Assembly: GCF_014190915.1 (NCBI RefSeq) | Contig: NZ_JACHVU010000014.1 | Span: 81,406-145,405, forward strand | DNA from: Mycolicibacterium iranicum | GTDB taxonomy: Bacteria; Actinomycetota; Actinomycetes; Mycobacteriales; Mycobacteriaceae | DNA length: 64,000 bases | Reading direction: 5' to 3' | Shown here: positions 7,227 to 16,512 of the stretch, in pieces | Numbering within the stretch: position 1 is the first letter of the stretch | Layout of the letters: the number at the start of each line of letters is the position of its first letter | Notes under the pieces: generated by a model | Told to the model about the DNA's origin: nothing | Database searches by the model: none | The model's input: only the letters and a program-made list of their open reading frames with translations | Program-made: the position numbers and the translations under genes

Positions 7227-8993
7227 TCAGGGGACGGCGCGCAGGAAACGACCCGCCGCCTCGACCGCCGGGCCCGAACTGCCCGCATCGCTGACGAACA
7301 CCGCCAGCGCGAGATCGCCCCGGATGCCGACGAACCAGCCGTGGGCGTGCTGATCGTCGATGTACTCGGCGGTGCCGGTCTTGCCGAGCAGGCCCGGGAT
7401 GTCCTGCAGCGCGGTGGCCGTACCCCCGGTGATCGTCTCGCGCATCATCGCCTGCACCTGCTCGTCGACGGTCGGCGGCAGCGGCTCGGGCTGACGGTCG
7501 GGTAGACCCGGCTCCCCCTCGACGATCGCGGGGGCCGGTACCGAGCCACGTGCCAGCGTGGCCGCGACCAGCGCCATGCCGAACGGTGTCGCGGTGACCT
7601 TGCCCTGCCCGATGCCCTCCTCGACGCGCAGCGCCGAGGTGTCGGCCACCGGCACCGATCCGGTGACGGTCGTCATCCCCGGCGACACGAAGTCGATGCC
7701 CAGGCCCAGCTGCGCGGCCGCCTTGGTCAGCCCGTCCGGCGGCAGGTTCACCGCCAGCCGCCCCATCGTCGTGTTGCAGGAGCGGGCGAACGCCGTGTGC
7801 AACGGGACGTCGCCGAGCTCGAAGTTGTCGTCGTTCGGGATCTGCCTGCCCTCGATGTTCTCGGTACCCGGACAGCTGACGATGCTGTCGGGGGTGACCT
7901 GACCGGCCTGCAGTGCCGCCGACACCGTGACCGTCTTGAACGTCGACCCCGGCGGATACAGACCGGTCAGCGCGATGGCGCCCTGCGCGTCCGCGGGGGC
8001 GTTCTGGGCGACGCCCAGGACGTTGCCGGTCGACGGCTGCAGCGCGACGATCGCGGCAGGCGTGGTCAGCGGGGCGAGGGCCGACTCGGCCGCGAGCTGC
8101 ATGCCGATGTCGATGGTGCTGGCGATGTCGCCGACGGGGGCGGCGTCCTGGCCTCCGACGCGTCGCGCGCCGCCGGCCGTCTGGGCGGTGACCGCCCACC
8201 CCGCGGCGGCATCGGTGCGCTGCTGCCAGAGGTCGGACAGGCCGGCGAACGTCGGCGACGTCAGCGCGCGGTCGGTCGCGAGCAGCCGGGTCTGAGGTCG
8301 CAGCGTGACGCCGGGCAGCGTCGACAGCTGCTCGCGGATCGGCGCCAGGTCCTCCTCCCGCAGCGTGATCGCGGTGACCGGCTTGCCCGCCGCAGCGGCG
8401 AGGTCACCGCCGAGTGACTGCGGGGTGATCCCCGGCGCGATCGGGTTGAGCAGTGCGGCAACGGCATTCACGTCGGCACCGGCGGCGACGTCGACGAGGG
8501 TGACCACGTGCTGGGTGAGGAGTTCCCCACCGGTGCGGTCGAGCACCCGGGCGGCGGGCTGCGGGACGAGGGTGCTGTAGGTCAGCGGGCCCTCGTCGAG
8601 GCCGGGGGCGACCGTGGCGGGATTCCACTGGATGGCCCAGTCGTCGCCGGCGGCGTTCGCGGTCCCCTGCGTCGTATACGTCCATTCGGTGCGCTTCTCG
8701 GGACCGAACTTCCACGTCGCCGCCAACGTGAAGCTCGCCGCGCTGTCCTCGGCGCGGCGGTCGCGGACCTCGAAACGGACATCCTTGCCGAGGCTGTCGA
8801 ACAGCGCGGTCAGCGTGTCGGCGGCCGCGGCCTGGTCACTGGTCAGAATGGCGGCGGCGTGCGCATCGCCGCGCCCGAGGGCATCAGCGAAGCTCTGCAG
8901 AGTCGAACTCAGTCGGTCTTCGGCGTCGCTGCACCCCGCGAGCACGAGGACGGCGAGCAGGACGACTGCGAGGGCGCGGCGCACACGGGTCAC
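7227..8993 (-). CDS. Penicillin-binding lipoprotein (class B, MecA-N domain; Rv2864c-like)
   Basis: About 588 residues from the GTG at 8993. A lipoprotein signal ends in the lipobox LAGC, with Cys21 lipidated, so the protein sits outside the membrane. An NTF2-like MecA N-terminal domain (about 25-145) and dimerisation domain precede the transpeptidase domain, which shows all three motifs: STFK near residue 351, SCN near 405 and KTGTAEY near 538. It should crosslink peptidoglycan. In M. tuberculosis the related Rv2864c maps elsewhere, so this copy beside ispH may be a relocated or additional paralogue. The longer frame to 9182 is antisense noise inside ispH. Confidence 0.88.
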   Translation of the reverse strand: MTRVRRALAVVLLAVLVLAGCSDAEDRLSSTLQSFADALGRGDAHAAAILTSDQAAAADTLTALFDSLGKDVRFEVRDRRAEDSAASFTLAATWKFGPEKRTEWTYTTQGTANAAGDDWAIQWNPATVAPGLDEGPLTYSTLVPQPAARVLDRTGGELLTQHVVTLVDVAAGADVNAVAALLNPIAPGITPQSLGGDLAAAAGKPVTAITLREEDLAPIREQLSTLPGVTLRPQTRLLATDRALTSPTFAGLSDLWQQRTDAAAGWAVTAQTAGGARRVGGQDAAPVGDIASTIDIGMQLAAESALAPLTTPAAIVALQPSTGNVLGVAQNAPADAQGAIALTGLYPPGSTFKTVTVSAALQAGQVTPDSIVSCPGTENIEGRQIPNDDNFELGDVPLHTAFARSCNTTMGRLAVNLPPDGLTKAAAQLGLGIDFVSPGMTTVTGSVPVADTSALRVEEGIGQGKVTATPFGMALVAATLARGSVPAPAIVEGEPGLPDRQPEPLPPTVDEQVQAMMRETITGGTATALQDIPGLLGKTGTAEYIDDQHAHGWFVGIRGDLALAVFVSDAGSSGPAVEAAGRFLRAVP

Positions 8994-9012
8994 GTTCGCC
9001 GAACGTACCGGC

Positions 9013-10014
9013 TCAGCTTCGGGCGGGGCGGATCTCGCGCGGCAGGGCGAAGACGAGTGTCTCGTTGGCCGTCGTGACGGGCTGGACGGTGCCGAAGCCG
9101 TGCTCGGCGAGGCGGTCGAGCACGCCGCGCACCAGGATCTCGGGCACCGACGCGCCCGAGGTGACACCGACGGTGGTGACACCCTCCAGCCACGCGGGGT
9201 CGATGTCGTCGGCGTAGTCGACCAGATGGGCGGCTTCGGAGCCGGCGCCCAGAGCCACTTCGACCAGGCGCACCGAGTTCGACGAGTTCTTCGACCCGAC
9301 GACGATCACGAGTTCACACTCGGGCGCCATCGCCTTGACCGCGACCTGCCGGTTCTGGGTGGCGTAGCAGATGTCGTCGCTCGGCGGGTCCTGCAGCGTC
9401 GGGAACTTCTCCCGCAGCCGGCGCACCGTCTCCATCGTCTCGTCGACGCTGAGCGTGGTCTGGGACAGCCAGATCACTTTGTTCGGGTCGCGGACGGTGA
9501 CCTTGTCGACGGCGTCCGGGTTGTCGACGACCTGCACGTGGTCGGGTGCCTCGCCGGCGGTCCCGACGACCTCCTCGTGACCCTCGTGGCCGACGAGCAG
9601 GATGTCGAAGTCGTCGCGGGCGAAGCGCTTGGCCTCGTTGTGCACCTTGGTCACCAGCGGGCACGTGGCATCGATGGTCCTGAGGTTGCGGGCGGCGGCC
9701 TCGACGTGCACGGTCGGCGCGACGCCGTGGGCGGAGAAGACGACGATGGCGCCCTCGGGCACCTCGTCGGTCTGCTCGACGAAGATCGCACCGGCCTTGG
9801 CCAGCGTGTCGACGACGTAGCGGTTGTGCACGATCTCGTGGCGGACGTAGATCGGGGCGCCGTGCTTCTCCAGGGCGCGTTCCACGGTCTCGACGGCGCG
9901 ATCCACCCCGGCGCAGTACCCGCGGGGCTCGGCGAGAAGGACTCGTTTGCCCGCCGTCCGTTCGACGACCGAGCTGGCGGCACCCGGGATGCCCATGTTC
10001 ACAGTCGGCGGCAT
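9013..10014 (-). CDS. ispH: 4-hydroxy-3-methylbut-2-enyl diphosphate reductase
   Basis: About 333 residues from the ATG at 10014, with GGAG two bases before it on the minus strand; the frame is open to 10431 but that part is antisense to the next gene. IspH reduces HMBPP to IPP and DMAPP, the last step of the MEP pathway, using a [4Fe-4S] cluster. The three cluster cysteines are in GYCAGV, ATCPLV and ICYATQ, and the HEIVHN, SAHGV and SGASVPE motifs of the active site are present. Orthologue of M. tuberculosis LytB2 (Rv1110). It ends 19 bases before the start of the PBP lipoprotein and probably shares its transcript. Confidence 0.96.
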   Translation of the reverse strand: MPPTVNMGIPGAASSVVERTAGKRVLLAEPRGYCAGVDRAVETVERALEKHGAPIYVRHEIVHNRYVVDTLAKAGAIFVEQTDEVPEGAIVVFSAHGVAPTVHVEAAARNLRTIDATCPLVTKVHNEAKRFARDDFDILLVGHEGHEEVVGTAGEAPDHVQVVDNPDAVDKVTVRDPNKVIWLSQTTLSVDETMETVRRLREKFPTLQDPPSDDICYATQNRQVAVKAMAPECELVIVVGSKNSSNSVRLVEVALGAGSEAAHLVDYADDIDPAWLEGVTTVGVTSGASVPEILVRGVLDRLAEHGFGTVQPVTTANETLVFALPREIRPARS

Positions 10015-10066
10015 GACTCCAGGGTACTTACCTGCCCCCCGAACCGCCCAGTCGTAGGCTGTGGCC

Positions 10067-10645
10067 ATGTCAACTGCACCGTATGGCGTCCGTCTGCTCG
10101 TGGGTGCGGCCGTGACCGCCATCGAGGAGACGCGCAAGCTGCCGCAGACGATCCTCATGTACCCGATGACCGTCGCGAGCCAGATCGCCCAGCTGGTCAT
10201 GAAGATGCAGCAGGACGTCGCCGTCCTGGTCATCAAGGGGGACGAGACGCTGGAGTCCATCTTCCCGCCCAAGGACGAGCAGCCCGAATGGGCGACGTTC
10301 GACGAGGACGTCGACGGCGCGGACAGCGACACCGCCGATGTGGTGGAGCTGCCGGTGCGCGACGGCGAGCGCCTGACGGAAGGACGCTTCGCGCTGTTCA
10401 GCGGCGATCCGGAGGTCCCGAAGGCGGACACGCCCGCCGAGACGCCCGCAGCGGACGCCGACGCTCCCGAGATCGTCGCCGAGATCGAGTACGAGTCGCT
10501 GACGCTGGCCCAGCTGCGGGCCCGCCTGACGTCGCTGCGCGTCCCCGATCTGGAGGCGCTGCTCGCCTACGAGGAGTCGACGAAGGCCCGGGCGCCCTAT
10601 CAGACGCTGCTGGCCAACAGGATCACGCGCGCCTCGGCGAAGTGA
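10067..10645 (+). CDS. Lipid droplet-associated protein homologue (Rv1109c-like)
   Basis: About 192 residues from the ATG at 10067 (MSTAPYGVRLLVGAAVTAIEE); a GTG two codons upstream is also in frame. The first 70 residues are amphipathic and moderately hydrophobic (ETRKLPQTILMYPMTVASQIAQLVMK), the middle is acidic, and the C-terminal 45 residues form a helical SAP-like segment (YESLTLAQLRARLTSLRVPDLEALLAYEE). Mycobacterial homologues are annotated as lipid droplet-associated. The stop overlaps the xseA start by four bases (GTGA), so it heads the xseA-xseB-HSD operon and is divergent from ispH, with 52 bp between starts. Confidence 0.75.
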   Translation: MSTAPYGVRLLVGAAVTAIEETRKLPQTILMYPMTVASQIAQLVMKMQQDVAVLVIKGDETLESIFPPKDEQPEWATFDEDVDGADSDTADVVELPVRDGERLTEGRFALFSGDPEVPKADTPAETPAADADAPEIVAEIEYESLTLAQLRARLTSLRVPDLEALLAYEESTKARAPYQTLLANRITRASAK

Positions 10646-11895
10646 CCCCGGCGAGCGCAGCAGACGGAGCTGCCCCGGGGCAGTCCGCGGACAACCCGTT
10701 TCCGGTGCGCGGCGTCGCGATCCGCGTCGCCGGGTGGATCGACAAGCTCGGCGCGGTGTGGGTCGAGGGCCAGATCGCCCAGCTGACCCTGCGGCCCAAC
10801 TCGAACACCGCCTTCATCACCCTGCGTGATCCCGCGGCGGACATGTCGCTGTCGCTGACGTGCCCGCGCGACCTCGTCGCCAACGCCCCGGTTCGGATGT
10901 CCGACGGGACCCAGGTGATCGTCTACGGGAAGCCGAACTTCTACACCGGTCGCGGCACGTTCTCGCTGCGGGTGTCGGAGATCCGGGCGGTGGGCATCGG
11001 CGAGCTGCTGGCCCGCATCGACCGGCTGCGCAGGCTGCTGGACGCCGAGGGGTTGTTCGACCCGCGGTTGAAGCGCCCGATCCCGTTCCTGCCGGGCACG
11101 ATCGGGCTGATCACCGGGCGGGCGTCGGCCGCCGAGCACGACATCACGGCCGTCGCGTCCAGCAGATGGCCGGCCGTGCGGTTCGCGGTGCGCAACACCG
11201 TGGTGCAGGGCCCCAACGCCGTTCCCCAGATCGTGGAGGCGCTGCGCGCCCTCGACGCGGACCCGCAGGTCGACGTCATCGTGCTCGCCCGCGGCGGCGG
11301 CAGCGTGGAGGACCTGCTGCCGTTCTCCGACGAGACGCTGTGCCGCGAGATCGTGCGGTGCACGACGCCGGTGGTCAGTGCCATCGGCCACGAGCCCGAC
11401 AACCCGCTGTGCGACCTGGTCGCCGATCTACGCGCCGCGACCCCGACCGACGCCGCGAAGCGGATCGTGCCCGACACCGCGGCCGAGCAGGCCCTCGTCG
11501 GCGATCTCCGGCGGCGAAGCGCACGCGCGCTCCGCAACTGGGTGAACCGGGAGGCCCACGCGGTCGCGCAGCTGCGCAGCAGGCCCGTGATGAGTCGGCC
11601 GCTTGCGGCGATCGATGTCCGCGCCGACGAGATCCACCGCGCGCGGGCAGCGGCCCGCCGTGACGTCACGCGATTGCTGACCCGCGAATCCGAGCGCGTC
11701 GGGCACCTGGCGGCCCGGCTGACCACGCTGGGCCCCGCGGCCACCCTGGCCCGGGGATACGCGGTGGTGCAGGCGATCCCGGACGTCGGCGCTCCGCACG
11801 TCCTGCACGCCGTCGCCGACGCGCCGGCCGGCACGAAGCTGCGCATCCGGGTGTCCGACGGCGCGGTCACCGCAGTCAGCGAGGGGGAACAGTGA
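10642..11895 (+). CDS. xseA: Exodeoxyribonuclease VII large subunit
   Basis: About 417 residues from the GTG at 10642, which overlaps the preceding TGA. The N-terminal OB-fold (WVEGQIAQLTLRPNSNTAFITLRD) binds single-stranded DNA; the catalytic domain follows with GLITGRASAAEHD, VIVLARGGGSVEDLLPFSDE and SAIGHEPD, and a long helical C-terminal region assembles with XseB. The enzyme degrades single-stranded DNA to acid-soluble oligonucleotides. The stop overlaps the xseB GTG by four bases. The frame is open far upstream (to 8614) only because it runs antisense to other genes. Confidence 0.95.
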   Translation: MTPASAADGAAPGQSADNPFPVRGVAIRVAGWIDKLGAVWVEGQIAQLTLRPNSNTAFITLRDPAADMSLSLTCPRDLVANAPVRMSDGTQVIVYGKPNFYTGRGTFSLRVSEIRAVGIGELLARIDRLRRLLDAEGLFDPRLKRPIPFLPGTIGLITGRASAAEHDITAVASSRWPAVRFAVRNTVVQGPNAVPQIVEALRALDADPQVDVIVLARGGGSVEDLLPFSDETLCREIVRCTTPVVSAIGHEPDNPLCDLVADLRAATPTDAAKRIVPDTAAEQALVGDLRRRSARALRNWVNREAHAVAQLRSRPVMSRPLAAIDVRADEIHRARAAARRDVTRLLTRESERVGHLAARLTTLGPAATLARGYAVVQAIPDVGAPHVLHAVADAPAGTKLRIRVSDGAVTAVSEGEQ

Positions 11896-12104
11896 AGCCT
11901 ATTAGTCAGCTCGGCTACGAAGAGGCCCGCGACGAGCTCATCGAGGTCGTCGAACGCCTCGAACACGGGGGCCTGGACCTCGATGCGTCGCTGAAACTGT
12001 GGGAGCGGGGCGAAGAGCTGGCCAAATGCTGCGAAGCCCACTTAGCCGGGGCGCGCGAGCGCGTTGAGAAGGCACTGGCGGCCAACGACGAGTCGGACGA
12101 CTGA
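11892..12104 (+). CDS. xseB: Exodeoxyribonuclease VII small subunit
   Basis: A 70-residue protein from the GTG at 11892, which overlaps the xseA stop. It has the family pattern LGYEEARDELIEVVERLEHGGLDLDASLKLWERGEEL, forming two helices that bundle around the XseA C-terminal stalk. Stoichiometric coupling by start-stop overlap is usual for this pair. The C-terminus ends in acidic residues (NDESDD), as in mycobacterial homologues. Confidence 0.94.
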   Translation: MKPISQLGYEEARDELIEVVERLEHGGLDLDASLKLWERGEELAKCCEAHLAGARERVEKALAANDESDD

Positions 12105-12138
12105 CGACGGAACGGGATTCCCGCCGGCATCTCGAAAT

Positions 12139-12152
12139 TGGAACACGTTTCA
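12139..12152. promoter_or_regulatory. KstR-type operator upstream of 3-beta-HSD
   Basis: TGGAACACGTTTCA fits the KstR consensus TnnAACnnGTTnnA at every fixed position. It lies 16 bp before the ATG of the 3-beta-hydroxysteroid dehydrogenase gene and just after xseB, which suggests that the dehydrogenase can be transcribed independently of xseAB under sterol control. Confidence 0.7.
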
Positions 12153-12167
12153 GTTATTCTGCCCGGC

Positions 12168-13280
12168 ATGGGTGATGCAACGTTGCAGACGGAACTCGGC
12201 CGGGTCCTGGTCACCGGGGGCTCCGGCTTCGTGGGCGCCAACCTGGTGACCGAACTCCTGGACCGCGGCCTCGAGGTCCGCTCCTTCGACCGCGTCCCGT
12301 CGCCGCTGCCTGCGCACCCGCGACTGGAGGTGTTCCAGGGCGACATCACCGACCCCGATGACGTCGCGGCCGCCGTGGACGAGATCGACACCGTGTTCCA
12401 CACCGCGGCGATCATCGACCTCATGGGCGGGGCGTCGGTCACCGAGGAGTACCGCAAGCGCAGCTTCGCGGTAAACGTCACCGGCACGCAGAACCTCGTC
12501 CATGCCGCGCAGAAGGCCGGTACGAAGCGGTTCGTCTACACCGCCTCCAACTCCGTGGTGATGGGCGGTCGGCGCATCGCCGGCGGCGACGAAACACTGC
12601 CCTACACCGACCGTTTCAACGATCTCTACACCGAGACCAAGGTCGTCGCCGAGAAGTTCGTGCTGTCCCAGAACGGGGTCTCGGGCATGCTGACGTGTTC
12701 GATCCGCCCCAGCGGCATCTGGGGCCGAGGCGACCAGACGATGTTCCGCAAGGTCTTCGAGAGCGTGCTCGCCGGGCACGTCAAGGTGCTCGTCGGGAAC
12801 AAGGACGTCAAGCTCGACAACTCCTACGTGCACAACCTCGTGCACGGTTTCATCCTGGCCGCCCAGCATCTGGTCGAGGGGGGAACCGCCCCGGGGCAGG
12901 CGTATTTCATCAACGACGGCGAGCCGATCAACATGTTCGAGTTCTCCCGGCCCGTCGTGCAGGCGTGCGGCCAACCGTGGCCGACGATCCGGATACCCGG
13001 CCGGCTGGTGTGGTTCGCGATGACCGTCTGGCAGTTCCTGCACTTCAAGTTCGGCCTACCCAAGCCCCTGCTCGAACCGCTTGCGGTGGAACGCATCTAC
13101 CTGGACAACTACTTCTCGATCGCCAAGGCCGAACGCGATCTCGGCTATCGCCCACTGTTCACCACCGAACAGGCACTCGAACAGTGCATGCCCTACTACG
13201 TGGACCTGTTCCACCGGATGAAAGCCGAAAGCGCCCAGCCGGTCGTCCACGCGGCCGCGCCCGCCCCGCCCAAGGGCTGA
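12168..13280 (+). CDS. hsd: 3-beta-hydroxysteroid dehydrogenase (Rv1106c-like)
   Basis: 370 residues from the ATG at 12168 (MGDATLQTELGRVLVTGGSGFVG), the same length as Rv1106c; a TTG at 12138 is also in frame but overlaps the operator. Extended SDR with NAD-binding GGSGFVG, a downstream YTETK (Y-x-x-x-K) catalytic motif in DRFNDLYTETKVVAE and the RPSGIWGRGDQ substrate-loop region. The orthologue oxidises cholesterol and pregnenolone to 3-keto-4-ene steroids with NAD. The KstR box directly upstream supports the steroid role. Its TGA shares one base with the ATG of the following hydrolase. Confidence 0.93.
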   Translation: MGDATLQTELGRVLVTGGSGFVGANLVTELLDRGLEVRSFDRVPSPLPAHPRLEVFQGDITDPDDVAAAVDEIDTVFHTAAIIDLMGGASVTEEYRKRSFAVNVTGTQNLVHAAQKAGTKRFVYTASNSVVMGGRRIAGGDETLPYTDRFNDLYTETKVVAEKFVLSQNGVSGMLTCSIRPSGIWGRGDQTMFRKVFESVLAGHVKVLVGNKDVKLDNSYVHNLVHGFILAAQHLVEGGTAPGQAYFINDGEPINMFEFSRPVVQACGQPWPTIRIPGRLVWFAMTVWQFLHFKFGLPKPLLEPLAVERIYLDNYFSIAKAERDLGYRPLFTTEQALEQCMPYYVDLFHRMKAESAQPVVHAAAPAPPKG

Positions 13281-13990
13281 TGTCGACGTTCGCCTACGCC
13301 ACCGGTGGCGACGCGCGGCTGCGCTACCTCGACTCGGGAGGCGAAGACCGCGGCGCCCCTGTCGTTTTCGTGCCGGGGTTCACCTGTGTCGCCGACGACT
13401 ACCTCCTAGCCCCTACGTCCTTCGGCCGGCGCACGGTGATCGCCGAACTGCGCGGACACGGCCACAGCGACGCCCCCGACGGCCGGTACGACTCGGACAC
13501 CCTGGCCCGCGATGTGGGGGCGGTCGTCGATGCCGTCACCGACGGCCCCGTGCACCTGGTGACGTTCTCGCGCGGGACGCCCTATGCCTTGATATGGGCA
13601 CTCGCCCACCGTGACCGCGTGCGCTCCCTCTCGATCGGCGACTACGTGCCCGAGGAGATCGAGCTGACCGACGACATCATCTTCGGCCTGCTCGACGGGC
13701 GATGGCGCGGAACGCCGGTGGCGCACCGGGTGGACCGCGACGCCGCCGTCGCCACGTTGCGATCGGCACGCACCCAGTCGTTCTGGGAACCGCTGTCGCA
13801 ATGGCAGCCTCCGCTGCTCGCGGTGCGCGGCCTGAACAGCCCGATGGTCGACGACGCGACCTGGGCCCGGTACCGCACGCTGTTCCCCGAGGCGCGGCTG
13901 CACGAGTTCGCCGACTCCCCCCACGACATCTTCCGGCCGGACCGCGGCCGCTTCCCCGCGTTGGTGGGCGAGTTCATCGATACTCTGTGA
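13280..13990 (+). CDS. Alpha/beta hydrolase
   Basis: 236 residues; the ATG at 13280 shares its A with the preceding TGA, so translation is coupled to the steroid dehydrogenase. Alpha/beta-hydrolase fold: VVFVPGFTC oxyanion segment, AELRGHGHSDAPDG loop, nucleophile elbow TFSRGT (Ser followed by Arg), acid in VRGLNSPMVDD and His in DSPHDIF. The substrate is unknown; its coupling to the 3-beta-HSD makes a steroid- or lipid-ester substrate plausible. It converges on the GGDEF-EAL gene, with 53 bp between stops. Confidence 0.8.
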   Translation: MSTFAYATGGDARLRYLDSGGEDRGAPVVFVPGFTCVADDYLLAPTSFGRRTVIAELRGHGHSDAPDGRYDSDTLARDVGAVVDAVTDGPVHLVTFSRGTPYALIWALAHRDRVRSLSIGDYVPEEIELTDDIIFGLLDGRWRGTPVAHRVDRDAAVATLRSARTQSFWEPLSQWQPPLLAVRGLNSPMVDDATWARYRTLFPEARLHEFADSPHDIFRPDRGRFPALVGEFIDTL

Positions 13991-14043
13991 ATCGGTGCTG
14001 AAAATTGTTGTGGTGCAGCAGCTGCGGCGGCCGAACGTGATTA

Positions 14044-16368
14044 CTACGCCGGTCCGATCGACAGCCGCCCCAGATCGGGGACGTCGCCGGCATCGATCGG
14101 CTTGCCGAAGTAGAAGCCCTGGCCGATGTCGCAGCCGCTGTCGCGAAGCCAGTTCGCGGTCGTGACATCCTCGATCCCCTCGGCCACCACCGTCATCCCG
14201 AGCCCGTGCGTGAGCTCGATTATGGCGCGCACCACGACGGCCGCCCGCGGGTCGGAAGTGACCGACCCGATGAAGTTGCGGTCGAGTTTGATCTCGTCGA
14301 TCAACAGGTCCCGCAGGTAGGACAGCGCCGAATAGCCGCTGCCGAAATCGTCGATGGCGACCCGTATCCCGTGTTCGCGCAGCTGCCCCAGCACGCCCGT
14401 CACCAGGTCGAGATCCTTGATCACGAGGTCCTCGGTGATCTCGACGGTCAGCACGTCGGCGGGCAGGCCGCGCCGCTGAAGAGCCTCCCGCAGCCTCGAG
14501 GGCAGCTGCGTGTCGCGCAGCGACGGGGCGAACAGGTTGAGGGCGACAGGCATGTGAGCTCCGCCGGCCACCCACCGCGCGGCGTCGTCGAGCACCTTCT
14601 CGACGACGAGGTCCGTCACCGGCCGGATCAGCTTGTGCTCCCGCACAAGCGACATGAACATTCCCGGGTGCAGCAGCCCCAGCTGGGGGTGCGGCCACCG
14701 CAGCAACGCCTCGACACCCACGACCTCACCGCTGCCGAGATCGACCTTCGGCTGGTAGGCCAGTTCCAGTTCGCCCTTGTCGACCGCGCGGCGCAACTCC
14801 CCGAGGAGGCGGACCTTCGCCGCTCCGGCAACGGCGACGCGGTCGGTGCTCACATCGCCGCCCTCGCCCGAATCCGGCTCCGCCTGCTCCATGTCCTCCT
14901 CGAAGAACCGCACGCGCGGAAAGTGCGATTGCTTGGCGGCCCGCACCGCCATGTCGGCACGGGCGAGCATCGTGTCCGGGGTGACATCGGGTTCGTCGGC
15001 GAACACCACTGCCACCCCGACGCTGCATCGGATGGTCACCTGCTGCCCGTCGACGTCGAAGGGGTCGTCGAACCCGTCGACCACGCGCTGCAGGACGCGC
15101 TGCGAATCGTGCACATCGCCCTCGAGCAGCAGGGCGAACTCGTCTCCCCCGACCCGACCGACGGTGTCACCGGGCCGCGCGCAGCAGGCGATGCGACGCC
15201 CGGCGTGGACCAGCAACCGATCGGCGACGGGATGGCCCAGGCTGTCGTTGACGAACTTGAAGTCGTCGAGGTCCAGGGACACCACCATCACCGGCCGGTC
15301 GTCGTGGGACCGCAGCATCATCGCGTGGGTCAGCCGGTCGTGGAACAGGGTCTTGTTCGACAGCCCCGTCAACGGATCCTTCAGGGAATGCTCGGCCGCC
15401 GCCTTGACCCACTGCCGGTTCTCCCACGCCGCCACGAACTGACGGAGACACACCGCGACGACGATGACGGGCGCCACATAGCGTTCGAGGCCCTGGGTGA
15501 CCAGCGGCGGCCCCACGGTGCCGACGAGCAGCAGGGGCAGGTACGGCGCCCACAGCGCGGTGGCCGACGGCACCGCCACCGACGCGGCGCGCGGAGGCGG
15601 TGTGTGCCGGCTCCACAGTGCGGCGATGCCGATGGCGACGGTGGCGACCGCCCACCCGACGTCGATCAGGCTGCCCGTGACGTAGCTGTCCTCGGCCACC
15701 GCGTAGGCGAACGCGCTGTCGGTGATCGTCATGACGCCGAACGCGAAGACCAGCAGCGCGAGCACCACGCGCTGGCTGGTGTCGACGCGCGCCAGGACGG
15801 CGACCGACACCGCCAGGATCACGATGTCGGCGGCGGGATAGAACAGCGCCAGACCCAGCGCGAGTTTGTCGTCGCGGTAGGCCTCGTAGACGCTGTCCAG
15901 CGCGAGCAGCCAGGCCAGCAGGAACGAGCACAGCGCGACCGTGACCCCGTCGAGGGTGATGCGCAGCTTGGCCTGCCGTCGCGACCACACATCGAACGGT
16001 GCCATGCTGAGCAGTGCCGGGACGGCCAGCACGCTGAACGCGAGATAGAAGAGGTCGGCGGGCGACGGGAACGGCTCCACCTGGAACACGTAGTCGCACA
16101 ACAGCCAGATGAGATCGGCGAACGCCCACGCCCCCACCGCAGCCGCCATGACCGCCCAGGCGGTCCGCATGCGCCCCACCGCCGACATTGCCGCCAGCGC
16201 CGCGCACACCGCGGCGTACGTCGAGAGCCCGAGAATGATCAGGTCGTCGATCACGGGCACCGTCGTGCTGCCGTCGTCGACGGCGAGCAGCACGGTCAGA
16301 CCGATGCACAGCGCTACCGGCACCGCGATCGCCGGCCCGGCCAGAGGCCGAAAGCGGCCAAACCCCAT
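14044..16368 (-). CDS. Membrane-bound GGDEF-EAL cyclic-di-GMP turnover protein
   Basis: About 774 residues from the ATG at 16368, preceded by AGGAG at good spacing; an upstream start at 16428 lacks this. The first 300 residues hold about eight or nine membrane segments (a MASE-like sensor region). The GGDEF domain is intact (RVGGDEFALLLEG, GGDEF near residue 408) and so is the EAL domain (VGVEALLRWPHP near 553, DDFGSGYSALSYL, IKLDRNFI), so both diguanylate cyclase and phosphodiesterase activities are possible. It is a single gene, not in an operon. The signal sensed by the membrane part is unknown. Confidence 0.93.
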   Translation of the reverse strand: MGFGRFRPLAGPAIAVPVALCIGLTVLLAVDDGSTTVPVIDDLIILGLSTYAAVCAALAAMSAVGRMRTAWAVMAAAVGAWAFADLIWLLCDYVFQVEPFPSPADLFYLAFSVLAVPALLSMAPFDVWSRRQAKLRITLDGVTVALCSFLLAWLLALDSVYEAYRDDKLALGLALFYPAADIVILAVSVAVLARVDTSQRVVLALLVFAFGVMTITDSAFAYAVAEDSYVTGSLIDVGWAVATVAIGIAALWSRHTPPPRAASVAVPSATALWAPYLPLLLVGTVGPPLVTQGLERYVAPVIVVAVCLRQFVAAWENRQWVKAAAEHSLKDPLTGLSNKTLFHDRLTHAMMLRSHDDRPVMVVSLDLDDFKFVNDSLGHPVADRLLVHAGRRIACCARPGDTVGRVGGDEFALLLEGDVHDSQRVLQRVVDGFDDPFDVDGQQVTIRCSVGVAVVFADEPDVTPDTMLARADMAVRAAKQSHFPRVRFFEEDMEQAEPDSGEGGDVSTDRVAVAGAAKVRLLGELRRAVDKGELELAYQPKVDLGSGEVVGVEALLRWPHPQLGLLHPGMFMSLVREHKLIRPVTDLVVEKVLDDAARWVAGGAHMPVALNLFAPSLRDTQLPSRLREALQRRGLPADVLTVEITEDLVIKDLDLVTGVLGQLREHGIRVAIDDFGSGYSALSYLRDLLIDEIKLDRNFIGSVTSDPRAAVVVRAIIELTHGLGMTVVAEGIEDVTTANWLRDSGCDIGQGFYFGKPIDAGDVPDLGRLSIGPA

Positions 16369-16512
16369 GGCGCTCCTGCCTCGAGTCGGCAAACCCCTGC
16401 TGCGCGACGCTAACGCATATCGGTTCACGGCACGCCCGAATGCCCCACGCGTCGGCCGGGCCGGTCCGAGGTCACTCCGCTGCTTCTGCGAACCGCGGTA
16501 ACACCGCAGCGC

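Noticed and set aside
10015..10431. N-terminal extension of ispH
   Set aside because: The extra residues are low-complexity Ser/Arg sequence antisense to the Rv1109c-like gene; ATG 10014 has its own ribosome binding site and gives the usual length.
8614..10641. Very long plus-strand open frame leading into xseA
   Set aside because: It runs antisense through the PBP and ispH genes and through the preceding gene in another frame; high GC keeps the frame open. xseA itself starts at 10642.
14206..16413. 735-residue plus-strand ORF
   Set aside because: Antisense to the GGDEF-EAL gene; composition is typical of a GC-rich shadow frame.
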